NCBI GenBank assembly: GCA_963555705.1
Contig: OY743187.1
Coordinates: forward strand, 18,242,133 to 18,306,132
Length of the DNA: 64,000 nucleotides
Direction: 5' to 3'
Origin: Ligustrum vulgare
Taxonomy: Eukaryota; Streptophyta; Magnoliopsida; Lamiales; Oleaceae
How positions within the stretch are numbered: position 1 is the first letter of the stretch; each line of letters begins with the position of its first letter. This document shows positions 44,992 through 56,737 of the stretch, one piece after another. A program made the translations under genes and the position numbers. Below the pieces are notes generated by a model. That model worked only from the letters and a program-made list of their open reading frames with translations, was not told the DNA's origin and searched no databases.

Positions 44992-46547
44992 TTTTGTAGC
45001 ATGTACAAAGATAGTTAACTTTTGGTACGTAGAGCGAGTTAGTTCAAATTGTTGGAATTAATTGAATTAATGAGGAATTAATTGGGTTATTAAATGTTGT
45101 ATATTTAATAACATGAGCCATGTAATTAATTAATGAGGAAATTACATCCACATTTACTTTATAAGAATCAAATTCAAAAATAAGAAAAAACCTATAAAAC
45201 TTCAAAACTCAGATTGTAATTAGAAAATAAACAATTCATAAATTATAATAATAATATTCTAAAATACACAAAATTGCTTTAAAACCTAAACATTGTTCAT
45301 TCAGTGTCAATCCACCTCAGAACACAACCTCTAACCTCTGTCTCTTTAACATCACAGTCGCCAGAATCCCCACGACCACCGCCACCTCCACCAAAATCCC
45401 CACCACCATCACCCCAACCTGCCACTATCTCCATCTCCATCTCCATATTCTTCTTCTTCTTCTCCAAAATAGATATTGTGGTCGTAAGAAAAGAGGAAAG
45501 CCAATTGACCCATTCGAGTGATTTATGCCCAACAAGTCTTCTAGTGGCCAACAATTGTCTGTCGATATGGTGTATACGATCGAAAACCCAATAAACTAAA
45601 CCCTAAAGCCTACACGTCACCTGAATCACCTAGCTCATCGAAAATCACAATACTACAGCCAATCAAAGAACCTAGTTTCCTATCGTGTTAGATCTCCACC
45701 TCAACGTTTCACCCTATATCCTCAAGTCAGAGTTGTCGCCCATCGTCATCGAAAAACCACACCCTTGCTGCCTTGTGACTTGGAAGAAAAAATGTGACCT
45801 GGTGGCTGCTAATTTTTTTCCTCGTTACCTATTTTAAGTCTTACTTGTGACGTAATTGTGAATCTTGTGATAGATAAAAAACGACGATGTTTGGGATTAG
45901 GTGGTGGCAACGTTGGTCATGGTTGGTGTTTATGATCTTGGATTGAAAATGTAACCTTAAAAGTGGTGATTGTGACCTTAAAAATGGAAGCTGTGACTGA
46001 AAAAAATAGTGGTTGAAGTCATTCTAAATAACTGTGACCTAATCGTGAATTGAAATTTGCGACTTAAAATATTTGTGTTTTGTGACCTTAAATTTTATAA
46101 TGTTGTGACATTAATATAAATGATTAATAAATTATTATTTATTTATTTAATTAATTAATTTCAATTATAACCTGATTTTTGAAAATATACATGTTTGATC
46201 TCATTTTTAATTTTTTTAATTTTTAAACCCTTATTTATGTATTTTTCCCTTAATTAATTGGGTGACTTGGAAAAGTCTCCAATATTCTAAAAGTCAATTT
46301 TATGTGTCTTATATATAGTAACTTATATGTGAAAATTACATGTGAGCTTGTTTTTAATTAGCAAAATTAAATTATTATATCCATTGTAAAATCACGCACT
46401 CACCACTTAGGAGTTAGGCTCAGTCTCCTCTTCTCGTCAATTCTTTCTCTCTCTAAAAACACTACAGAGACCTACTCAATCTTTCCAGCTCCATTGGACA
46501 CTGCAGAGACCCACCCAATCTCTCCAGCTCGATTGGCCCTAGTCCCC
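44992..46547. other. No gene recognised
   Basis: Contains a C-rich stretch (45300-45440) whose Pro/Ser-rich open frame is compositional, and GTGACCT repeats (45840-46110). 46380-46547 is CT-rich with a short near-duplication (TCTTTCCAGCTC / TCTCTCCAGCTC). Confidence 0.4.
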
Positions 46548-48159
46548 AAATTCTCTGTGGAACGATAATTCAGACTCTAGGTCCACTATATTATTTCTCA
46601 GGACCCGTACACTTGCGGGCATATCTCGCATCACGAGATATCAGTGAACAAGTTTTTTTGACTTCGTTGTCGGAGAGATTGCTATTAAGTACCGAAATAT
46701 GTTAGCTCTAAACTCTATTTGAACGGATGAAAGAATTGTGATTTAAAAGACTAAAACTAAAAAAAAAAAAAATAATAAACTAAGAATTAAAATGCAAAAT
46801 TGCTTTTGTTTTTAAAAATGATTGTAAAGTAGTTGAGATTTACTACTTCACCTAATCAATTAAATTAACTCCAATTCCAGTTTTATTTTCTAAATATGTG
46901 TTCGGTCGAATTCACTAATTTAAATTGAAATTCATCTCTCGGGTTTAAATCAATCCTACCTAAATAAGTCAACCATGTATCTTTAGGGAGGGTCCGAATA
47001 TTCCTTATCTAGATGCATGACACACAAGAATTCACACACGACAGCAATAATAACAAGAGTATATCTCGATCTCTCGTTCAATTACCGAATTTATTACCTA
47101 GATCTATGTTATTAACTCACCTCTTGAATTATGAAAATAACACATTGAATCAGGAATTAGTGGCCAGTTAATTCATGCATTAAACACAATAATAAATCAA
47201 CACATGCAATGAATCATTAAAACAAAGAAATATGGAATTAAATTAATCAACTAGGCTACATCGTTCATCTCAATATTGAATTTAGCTACACATCATAATT
47301 AAACAATAAATAAATAAAAATATAGCATTTATTGAAAATAACATAAGAGAATGGAAAGCTTGCACCGGTTATCAATTCTTCACGTGATCTTCAACTCGCG
47401 CCCCCTTTGCTCTGCTTCAATCTCCCAAGAATTGAATGATAAAATCTGAGTTTAGGCATGTTCTTAGGTGAGGCAAATGTTTTATTTTCGTGCAAAGAGG
47501 TTGTATTTATAGTTGGTGAAGATACCAAGTTGAAGAAGGAAAGAAATTCGTCAAATCAGCAAGCGATCTGCACATCATTCAATATTTCAATCATATCTTT
47601 CTATTCTATTATCCGATTGAGATGATTCAAAGTGCATTGGAAATATAACGTAAAGGGATATAATTCTTCCTGAAATAGTATTTTTCCAATTCGAACTTTT
47701 ACTGCCCCAAAATTAGGTCTCAAAGTTCTAGAATTTTGTACGATTGGAATTAATTTTATGATAATATTCTTATCATATTCCATTCATTTTTTACTTCTAC
47801 TTGCATCCAATTGACTCCTAAAAATCCTCAGATTATCTTCTTGTGATCCAAATCAATCATTGGATATTTGCAAGTTGGTCATTTGTGTTTAATTTTCTCT
47901 TCAGTTCTTCAACTTCTAATTTATTCATTTTGGCACATTGCATCTTTTCCTGTTGACGTCATTAGCATCTCGATTGTCCAATTTAGCTCTAATTAGTATC
48001 CAATTATGTATTTTTCTTATCAATTGCTTCATACTTCATCTTTTGGGATATTTTCTGCAAAGTAAATAAATAAACACAAATTAAATAATATATATTCTAA
48101 AACGAAAATAATATATTTCAATTTAGACATATAAATAAGTGTATAAAATATACTTATCA
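46548..48159. mobile_element. Rearranged LTR of the 13952 family: plus-strand end joined to inverted copy
   Basis: 46548-46650 matches the last ~100 bp of the 13952-15467 LTR in plus orientation and is followed by a PBS-like TTTGACTTCGTTGTCGGAGAG (46654-46675). From about 46692 to 48159 the sequence is the same LTR in reverse, lacking that last ~100 bp, and ending at TACTTATCA (the inverted TGATAAGTA start). The TATA box on the minus strand is near 47500. The GCGATCGC array of the other copy is absent. Confidence 0.75.
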
Positions 48160-48191
48160 AAAACATTCCAACTCCCAGAAAGGCGGTGGTG

Positions 48192-48631
48192 CACTACAAT
48201 AAAAATGATAATTAACAATGAGTTTTTTAACCACGAAAATAATTTTGTTGTTAAATGTAATTTTTAACGCCATACTGATAAGATTTGTCGTTGAAAATTA
48301 GTCATTTGAAATAGAAAATTGTTGTCTTTTAACAATAAAATATTTATCATTAAATGTGCACTTCAACGATAAAATATGTTTTGTCGTTGAATATGTTAAG
48401 TAAAAATTGGCGCCAACGTGTGGCTTTCCCTCAAATTTTTTTGCCAACAAAATATGTGTTTTCTACGAAAATTTGTATCGTTGTTTAAAAAGTTAATTAA
48501 CGACAAATTTGTTTTGTGCAAATATGAATTTTTTTTATTTAAGTGTAAATAGTTGGTCATTGAAACTTCGGCATTTGAAATGAAATATTAATGTAATTTT
48601 TAAAATTTTATAACGACTAAATTCTTGTCAT
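48192..48631. mobile_element. CACTA (En/Spm) element end
   Basis: Starts CACTACAATAAAAATG, the conserved CACTA terminus, followed by subterminal repeats of TTTGTCGTTGAA / AACAACGA type on both strands. The opposite end is not found: the sequence breaks at the copia LTR fragment near 48632. Confidence 0.75.
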
Positions 48632-48679
48632 TGAATCAGGATTGAATAAGCATTCGTTCACTTTATTAATTCTCACAAT

Positions 48680-51360
48680 TCCGATAGCCCCCTGTAAGAT
48701 GGAGAGTAGATGTCTTCGACTCCCATCTTGGCCAAATGAAAACGAAGTGTTGTAGAACAAAATCCTTTAGTTAAAATGTCTACAACCTGAAATATACTAT
48801 CAACATGAGCTATGACTATACTTCCATCTTGCACTTTGTCTCGAATAAGATTGCAATCAAGTTCAATATATTTAGTCCTTTCATGGAAGACAGAATTTGA
48901 AGCAATGTGGATCGCGACTTTATTATCATAAAACGTGGTGGCTGGCTATTGATGTTTGATCTGTAAATCATTAGGTAAATATCTCATCCAAGTTAACTTA
49001 CAATATAAATTTACCATGGCTCTAAATTCCGCCTCTGCTGAGGATCTTGATACAACTCCTCGCTTTTTCGACTTCCATGATATCAATGATGACCTAATGA
49101 ACACACAGTAACCACTAAATGATCTTCTGGTATCTTGGCACGCACCCCCAGTCTGAATCATAATAACAACTGAGCTGTAAATCTGAATTGGTAGAGTAAA
49201 GTATACCTTGCCAGGTGCTCTTTTGATGTATCTTAAAACCTTGTATGTTGCGTCAAGGTGAGGAATCTTAGGACAATCCATGAATTGACTTAGCAGCTGC
49301 ACCGGATAAGAAAGATCAGGCCTTGTTATGGTCAGATACATCAATCTCCCAATTAATCTTCTATAGATTGATGGATCAGGAAAAGGATCCCCTTTGTCTC
49401 TGGAAAGTTTAAGGTTTTGATCAAAAGGAACATTGACTGGTTTTGCACCTATCTTTCCTGAATCTTCCAGTATATCAAGGGCATATTTTCTTTGGCTAAT
49501 GTGAATGCCTCTGTTTGATCTTGCAAATTCAATGCCAAGGAAAAATTTGAGTTGTCCCAAGTCTTTGACTTGTCATGAAGAGACGTTTTGAGAGAGTTTA
49601 TAGACTCCACACAATTACTAGCCACTATGATATCATCAACATATATCAGAATGGAAGTGAAGGACTGTTTGGTGTCTCTTGTGAAAAAACTATAATCTGC
49701 CTTAGATTGATTGAAACCTTGCTTGATAATAAAATTAGACAATTTTGATTACCATTGCCTAGAAGCTTATTTAAGGCCATACAAGCTTTTCTTCAACCTC
49801 CAAACTTTTGATCCATCTTTATTTGAATAACCTGGAGGCAATTCCATGTAGACTTCCTCATTTAAGTCCCCGTGCAAGAAAGCGTTATTCACAACAAATT
49901 GGAATAAATGCCATTTCTTTACAACTGCAACTGCCAAAAGAGTCCTTACCGAAACTAATTTTGCCATAGGAGAAATTGTTTCATGATCAATGCCCTCTTG
50001 TTGTGTGTATCTCTTGGCTACCAACCTAGCTTTGTACTTTTCCACCGTCCCATCAGCATTAAACTTGATTTTGTAAAACCATTTACACCCTATAGCTTCT
50101 TTACCAAGAGGTAGATTAGTGACATCCTAAGTATCATTCAACTCAAGAGCGTTTATCTCATTTTTCATAGCATTATACCGTTCTGGGGAAGTGACTGTTT
50201 CTTTAAAGGTTTTAGGTTCTGTATGTTTACTAATAGAAATGCTAAAAGCCTTATGTTTTGGTGAGAGTTTATGATAAGATAAAGTTGCTTTCAGAGGGAA
50301 AGGTTGCATTCAGAGGGAAAGGATTACCTAGAGAAATAGTGATCTTGTGCTTGTTCAACTTTTGTGAATGGGGAAGCAAAGCAGCTTGTTGACAGATGAA
50401 ATCTTGCGGATGTAAGGGAGTGCTTTTTATTCTGCTAGACCTTCGAAGTAAGGGCTGCTTTTTGAGGTGATTGATTAATAGTTTCTTCAGTGGATGAAGG
50501 TTCAGTGGTTTCAACATTCATATCTAGTAATGGAGAAGTACTTGGTGTTTCAACGGTATTGAACAAGCTTTAGTATGCTCACAGGTTTTGGTGAGATCAG
50601 GGAAGTCTGAATTGTTGATTTCTGGTTCTGAAGAAGTGATGACAGGTATTTGAGCAATAGGGAATTGAAAAAGGGAACTTGGACTGATGTTGGGAACTTG
50701 TTTGTATGGAAATACATTCTCATGGAAAATTACATTCCTAGAGATGAAAATTTTGTTTGTTTCTAACTTCATCAGCTTGTAACCTTTAATACCAAAAGGA
50801 TATCCTAGAAAAATACATTCCCTGGCTCTAGAGTCAAATTTGTGTCTCCCATTTATCAAAGCGGTTGCAAAGGAAAACATCCAAATACTTTAAGGTGATT
50901 GTAGTTAGGTTTGGTTTTGAAGAGGATTTCAAAAGGTGTTTTGTGGTTTAATAGAGGTGTTGGAGTTCTGTTTATAAGGTACACGACCGTGAGTATGCAA
51001 TCACTCCAAAATTTGAGAGGAACCTCACTTTGAAACTTTAAGGCCCTTGCTACGTTTAATATATGCTAATGTTTCCTCCCAACTATAGCATTTTGTTGTG
51101 GAGTTTCAACACATGTTCTTTGGTGAATGATTTCCTTTTGTAAATAGAATTGCTTCATATCAAATTCTCCTCCATTATCAGATCTGATTGTTTTTATTTT
51201 GGTTTCAAACTAAGTTTCAATCATAGAACAGAAATTTTGTAGAGTTTCTCTAGCTTCGGATTTGGATTTAAGCATGTATACCCAAGTGCATCGACTAAGA
51301 TCATCAACAATACTTAAGAAATAATGAAATCCATTATAGCTAATCTCATTACATGGTCCC
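48680..51360 (-). pseudogene. copia integrase-RT-RNase H, degenerate
   Basis: In minus-strand order: integrase core with the SDNGGEFD motif (~51180), [16 protein letters not shown] (~50950), RT with [19 protein letters not shown] (~49850) and ILIYVDDIIVAS (~49640), then RNase H with SAEAEFRAMVNLYCKLTWMR (~49000) and a tail to 48680. Stops or frameshifts separate these blocks (for example at 50880, 50520, 49767 and 48946). No functional product. Confidence 0.9.
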
Positions 51361-51425
51361 TAGATGTCACATTGAGGATGATTTGGATTTGTATTTTGTG
51401 GATTCATTGTATAGCTCTGATACCA

Positions 51426-51852
51426 TATAACAAAATAAAAGAAATATGAAGAAAGGAACCAGAGAAAACTCTCGTGTATATTTGTATATAAAATTTTGCT
51501 GTATGTTACAGAAGGATGAAAAAAGAGGATATGTATATATATATATATATATATAAAATTTTGCTGTATGTTACAGAAGGATGAAAAAAGAGGATATGTA
51601 TATATATATATATACAAAAAGAATCGTCCTAACTAAAATCTGTTGTGCAATCTAGCTGGAAAAATAGAAAATAAAACTAAATAAAAAAGCCGGCATATTA
51701 ACAGAATCTTCTAGATTATTTCTTCTCCTTCTCTTGTTGTCTTGGTCCATTCATTGCTGCCTGGGTGAAGCTAAAATGACAAAAGTTGCTACTCAATCCT
51801 GAATCAATCAGGATCGAATCAGGATTCCTTCTCTTCTTTATTAATTCTCACA
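51426..51852 (-). repeat. 5' LTR of the minus-strand copia, with internal duplication
   Basis: 427 bp from TGTGAGAATTAATAAAG. Inside, a ~60-bp unit (AAAATTTTGCTGTATGTTAC to GAGGATATG) is duplicated in tandem at 51490-51610, each copy followed by (TA)n. Confidence 0.85.
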
Positions 51853-52294
51853 ATTCTCATAATGAGTGAGCACAAAAAACCATCAAAAGTGGTGGGATAT
51901 ACTTTTACATGAAGCGTAAGAGTTTGTTGCAACGGTAGGACAATTGCACTCGTGTCAAGAAATCGAAACTATACAAAGTAACAGAATTAAACTAAAAGAA
52001 ATAAAACTAAAATAAGTCACACAACATGTATTTACCATTTTCAAATATTAACAGCTTAATGAAATTCTACAATCCATGTTAACTGCAAGAACATTTTGAG
52101 AATTAATTAGAATGTATAAAGTTGACCGACAATGTGAGGTAAAGGGTGAATAAACTTACACGTGGCTCCATAATTGCAGGACCCGTTTTCAATTAGTATT
52201 GGAAATCAATTCAAATAAATGATTAGAAATAGAACATGTTAGAACTAAAAATTCCAGTGAAAACAACAAAGGGTGGTAGATCATTTGTGTTTAC
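51853..52294. other. No gene recognised
   Basis: Ordinary AT-rich intergenic DNA beside the copia LTR. It would include the intron of the phosphatase fragment that starts at 52295. Confidence 0.4.
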
Positions 52295-52395
52295 ATTGAG
52301 GGCACACGAGATACCCTGAGTGTTGAGAAGCTTGGTGCGTGAGGTATTATTGTAGCTGCCCAAGTAGAGGAGCTTCGACGAAGACACCGGAGAAC
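52295..52395 (-). pseudogene. Fragment of IBR5-like dual-specificity protein phosphatase
   Basis: Minus strand reads LLYLGSYNNTSRTKLLNTQG followed by ISCALN, and then a GTAAAC donor. This matches the N-terminal part of the DSPc domain of IBR5-type plant phosphatases (YLGSYDNASRSELLKTQGIS from memory) with its known exon end. The catalytic HCxxGxxRS exon is absent downstream, and the upstream zinc-finger-like N-terminus is not recognisable. IBR5 modulates auxin/ABA signalling; here only a relic remains. Confidence 0.7.
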
Positions 52396-52739
52396 GATCT
52401 TTGCGACCACAGGACGAAAGACGAAACCCTAATAGAAGGAATTTGTCTAGTCATACACAAATTGGTTGAAAAAATCCAAAAAATAAAGTGGGTGATGAGC
52501 TTACTGGCTCCGGAGCTTGAGGCGAGCTCACTGGAGCTAGGGTGAAAATAGTAGGAGGAACTCACAGGATCAACCTTGAAGGCGAACTCTCTGGAATCTG
52601 GAACATGAGCAGACGACGCCGTTTTACTCAAAATTGGATGAAACGAGGTCGTGTGGACTGACGTCAATCTTACATCATTTCTGATGTCAAATGAATAACT
52701 GAGCCTTGTCCTCTTTATATATATAGTAGAAGAGATAGA

Positions 52740-53115
52740 GATTTTCCAACAAATAGATATGCTTGTTTAATAATCAAAATAAATTGGTTTATAAATCAGT
52801 TTATAAATTATATAATTTTTCAAATCACTTTTTAACCACACATACATTTTCTTTCTCCAATTTTCAACAACTATTTTTTATCTCAAAATCATAAATAAAT
52901 TGGTTTATAAACCAAACATTATTACCCAATAAAGGCAATCATAACAGTAAACACCTCTCAGCTTCTAATTAGCATGTTTGGTAAAGGGTTAAAAAAATGG
53001 TTTATAAATCCACACAATTTTTCAAATCACTTTTTAACTACACATTTTATCTCTCCAATTTTAAACAACTATTTTTACTTCAAAATTATAAATAAATCAG
53101 TTTATAAACAAAATA
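52740..53115. mobile_element. Two tandem diverged AT-rich MITEs
   Basis: 52760-52935 and 52974-53115 share AAATCACTTTTTAACCACACAT, TTTATAAACC and TCTCCAATTTT phrases with 36899 and 56405. Ends are vague. Between 53230 and 53400 a ~105-bp segment (GAATTAGAAAACTAAGTC) is also duplicated in tandem. Confidence 0.5.
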
Positions 53116-53641
53116 GTATTAACAAATTGAGGTGTCAAATTGATCAATTGATGGGAGTCTTTTACAATTTGCCCATGTTTGGTAGGTTTAAAATTGGATT
53201 TTTATTAAATTTTGATAATAGTTGAATTAGAAAACTAAGTCAAAATTCATTAAAAACTAAGATCAATTAATATTGGAAAAAAAAAGGTCAAATCATACAA
53301 AACTTCCCAAATGAATTGGATTAGAAAACTAAGTCAAAATTCATTAAAATTAAGATCAATTAATATTGGGAAAAAAAAATGTCAACTCATATAAAACTAC
53401 CCATATGAATTTAAAATAGCATTACTGACAGATATTTTTAGATAAATAATGGAAACTAAAGAGCATATAATGCCATCAAGATTTGATCCAGCTGAAGAAT
53501 AACATGACCTGTGAATTATTATATTTTAGTTTCAAGAAGAGAATATAAGCACAGTTTTATAAACAAGTTGCTAATATGCTAATACGCGATGTCAATGCAC
53601 ATAATTATACCCATTCTCCTCGAGAAACTCCACCAGCTGCC

Positions 53642-56081
53642 ATGTCCAATTACCTAATTTCTCTTGTCTTCGCCTTCGCCTTCTGTCTTTTGCTGGTATC
53701 AGCTGAACATGGAGCAGGTAAATTCCTCTGCATTTTATATATTTTCCTTCCTTCATTCAACGTTGTTGATAAAAATTTCTGGTTTTTCGAATGTAATGGG
53801 CGATATTAATTAGCAGGAACTTCTGTAAGAGTACCTGTTAGATCGATCCAGGCTTCCTTTAATTCAACAGCGAAAGCAGTTTCCCTAGCTACAAGAACAA
53901 CAAATCCTTCTGATAGTTAGTCTTACATCAACTTGTCTGTCCATATATTTGATTCCGTTTAAAGTATAAATCGAGCAATTTTTCTGGTTCAAACATCAAT
54001 GCCAAGAGGGCTCTTCTGATTATATATTATATTTCACTTGTTCAGCAATAGGGTTAATTGCATTGTGGAGCCTTTCGGCATTGTCTTTGGAGTGGCATGA
54101 TGACCCTTGTCTTCCACAATTGAGCTGGATTGAATGTGACACCGGTTCCATTGCTCGGGTGACAGCAGTGTGAGAATTATACAAAAGATACTTTCGATGC
54201 ATTTATTCGACACACACTATTACAAATAATCAAAATTTACCCAAGAATTATGATCATTTAGTTAAGTTTTGATTTGAAATAAATGCAAAATTCAGGTATC
54301 TTGGTGGGAAAGGCCTCTATGGATATCTTCCTGATATCAGTTATATGGATGCCCTTGTGACAATGTAAATATACTGGTGAATATATCCATTTAAATTCAT
54401 ATCCTAATTACTTCTATATATGATTAATGAAAATTTTCTTTCATTGAAAAATTTATTTATTTATTTATTTTATTCGACCTTAAACTGCAGAGATTTGCAT
54501 CAAAATACTATTTCTGGAGCTATTCCTTCATTTCTTGGCACATTGCCCAATCTACAAGAACTGTGAGTCAACTGTAAAATTGCTCTACTTGCGTATTAAT
54601 CGCATTATCTGATGATTTTTTTCCTTCATTAAATAGGAATTTAGCAAATAATTTTTTCAGTGGATTAGTACCAGATTCAGTGGCATGCAATAAGAACTTG
54701 AAGTTAAGGTTAGCATGAAAGAGCCTTATTGCACAAATTTTTTGTTGGTCAAGGATCTATGCTCCTTTGACACGTTTGGTATAGAAATTATGAGACTGTT
54801 TGCTCTATCTATCTATTATGTTTAAATCAACTTTATTAACTCAATCTCAATCATCCATCTTTAGTTAAGTCCGCAATTTTTTACTTTTTAAATCAATTTA
54901 AACCACACATCCATAATTTAAAAAAAAAACATATCACAAAATTCAAAACTTTTCCATGGACCAAACATGCTCTATAAATTGAAAGTACAATTTGTACTAT
55001 GTATTGAACATGTTCTTTGACTGCGACGTGACGCGATGCTAATTCACACACTAAGTTGAAAATATAATAATAAAATAAATTTATAAATTGCACAAATTTT
55101 CAAATCAATTTTTAATCATATATATCTTCTATCTTCAATTTTCAACAACTACTTTTTACCTTAAAATTATAAATATCAATTTATAAATCACACAGTGTTA
55201 CCAAACAAAGGCTAAATAACATATACAAGTCCTTGTTTGGCACCAATTAAAATAAATTTTAATGGCGGTTAGTTTTTAATTATAAATATTTGTTTTTTCA
55301 AATCTCGAGGTAAATAAATGGTTAAAAATTGAAGGGAGAAAAGATGTGTGGTTAAAAAGTTGTATTGAAAATTGAAACAATTATAATCAAAAAATAAACA
55401 CAAATGTCGAACACATAAGTCAATGTCATCAATTAATCCTTCATGGATCTCACCACTTTTCAATCACACATCTCAATAATTTTTATCAAAATCTACTAAA
55501 AATTACAATCTTTTCATCTGGTTATTGGTTGACTTTTAGGGTTTTTTGATGGCAGTTTAACAGGCAATCCTTATTTATCCACAACCAGCAATAAATGCCT
55601 AACCTCAGATCCTGAGGCTCCGGCGACGAGAACAAATACTGATCCTACTGTCTCAGGTGGTAACTTTGAATATCCCAGGACAAACAGCAGAAAGAAGAGC
55701 AAGAAGTTGCCTATAATACTTGGGAGTGGAGGTTCCGTAGTGGGTGTTTTATGGATAATTCTGGGCATTTTTGCTATATTTCGTCACAGAGCAAAAGCAG
55801 CGGCCGCCATGGCTGCCGCTTCTGCACCAGGTTAGTTAGCTGAATTGGTCATTGATGGTGCTATCAGTTGGTCATCAATAGTGATTTTTTTGTTAATTTT
55901 CACCTTTTTTTTTATTTATCTTCAGTCATTCCTCCAAGTAAAAATTTAAGTCAAGTATAAATTACATTACTGATTAAAATTCTTCAATATGGTAAATACA
56001 ATGCAGGGCGTGATGGTGTTCCTAATGATCCGAACCTGAAACCGAACCCAAATATGTCGCCGTCAGAAGAGACACCTATAA
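53642..56081 (+). CDS. Short LRR transmembrane protein, eight exons, ~286 aa, no kinase
   Basis: Exons: 53642-53717, 53817-53915, 54046-54169, 54296-54364, 54491-54562, 54637-54708, 55556-55830, 56008-56081. Phases agree throughout. MSNYLISLVFAFAFCLLLV is a signal peptide. The mature part has the WHDDPCLP...SWIEC motif found before the LRRs of malectin-like/LRR receptor proteins. About three LRRs follow (LGGKGLYGYLPDISYMDALV; LHQNTISGAIPSFLGTLPNL; LANNFFSGLVPDS), one per 69-72-nt exon, then a Ser/Thr/Asn-rich stalk and a membrane segment (ILGSGGSVVGVLWIILGIF). A basic-Ala cytoplasmic tail completes it. Neither malectin-like domain nor kinase is present. An in-frame ATG at 53576 exists, but the one at 53642 starts the signal peptide. 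The last exon has an alternative +1 frame open to 56107, so the C-terminus is uncertain. Probably a cell-surface binding or co-receptor protein. Confidence 0.8.
54709..55555. other. Intron 6 of the LRR gene, with MITE remnants
   Basis: 847 bp, AT-rich. 55040-55215 resembles the small AT-rich MITE family of 36899/52740, and 55215-55470 shows another GTTTGGCACC-type element piece. The other introns are only ~80-180 bp. Confidence 0.5.
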
Positions 56082-56404
56082 ATCCACATGCTAGAGATTG
56101 TCCATAGAGCATACTGTTTCTATTATACCGGGTGGTATATTTTGTTTGTTTAACTCATATTTTCAATAAGCAGTAATTCTTGTAAACTCATAATTCATTG
56201 CCAAAAGTAACGTTTTTCCATTAATTTAGAAAATTTTAGGATATTTGCAATATTTTTTGAAGGTTGCGCCATCCCTTACCAAGGTTATGTCTAAAATGAT
56301 ACAACCCTTTCAATAGATACAACTTTTGAAATTTAGATTAATTTCTCATTCACCGACCAACGGTGTCCATTTTAATAATCACATAAAATTGATCAAAACT
56401 AAGG

Positions 56405-56585
56405 GTGCCTTCGGCTAGTTCAATTAAATGGAATAAAATACAAAATTTAATTTACACAATTTCTCATACCACTTTTAACCACACACATTTTTTCTCTTCA
56501 ATTTTTAACTTTACATCTTACTTAAAAAATACAAATCAACAAAATAATTCAAATTCTCTTGAACCATGTGCCGAATAGAGCTAAT
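56405..56585. mobile_element. Small AT-rich MITE related to 36899-37081
   Basis: GGTGCCTTCGGCTAG to CATGTGCCGAATAG with the same core AAAATTTAATTTACACAATT and CACTTTTAACCACACACATT. Terminal repeats imperfect. Confidence 0.5.
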
Positions 56586-56589
56586 TTAT

Positions 56590-56706
56590 ACACAAATTTC
56601 CGACACATCACAGCAAAATATTCATGTGGAGATATAAAATCGACCTTATTTTCATTGAATTCGAATAGGTCAATGACTTCAAAAGAAGAATCTGAATAAA
56701 TTTAAG

Positions 56707-56737
<31 letters not shown>

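Larger units (their letters stand above)
48632..51852 (-). mobile_element. copia retrotransposon, minus strand, gag-protease deleted
   Basis: 5' LTR at 51426-51852, PBS TGGTATCAGAGC (51414-51425), then directly integrase core at about 51360, RT, RNase H, a polypurine stretch and a 3' LTR stub at 48632-48677. Both LTR starts read TGTGAGAATTAATAAAG. The deletion removes gag and protease (junction near 51360). The 3' LTR is cut to ~45 bp by the CACTA fragment. Confidence 0.9.

Noticed and set aside
45297..45594. Pro/Ser-rich frames on both strands
   Set aside because: Compositional effect of a CCACC-rich stretch; no splice or domain support.
51485..51614. Duplicated short frame (Tyr-Ile repeats) as a peptide gene
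   Set aside because: It is the TA-rich tandem duplication inside the copia LTR.
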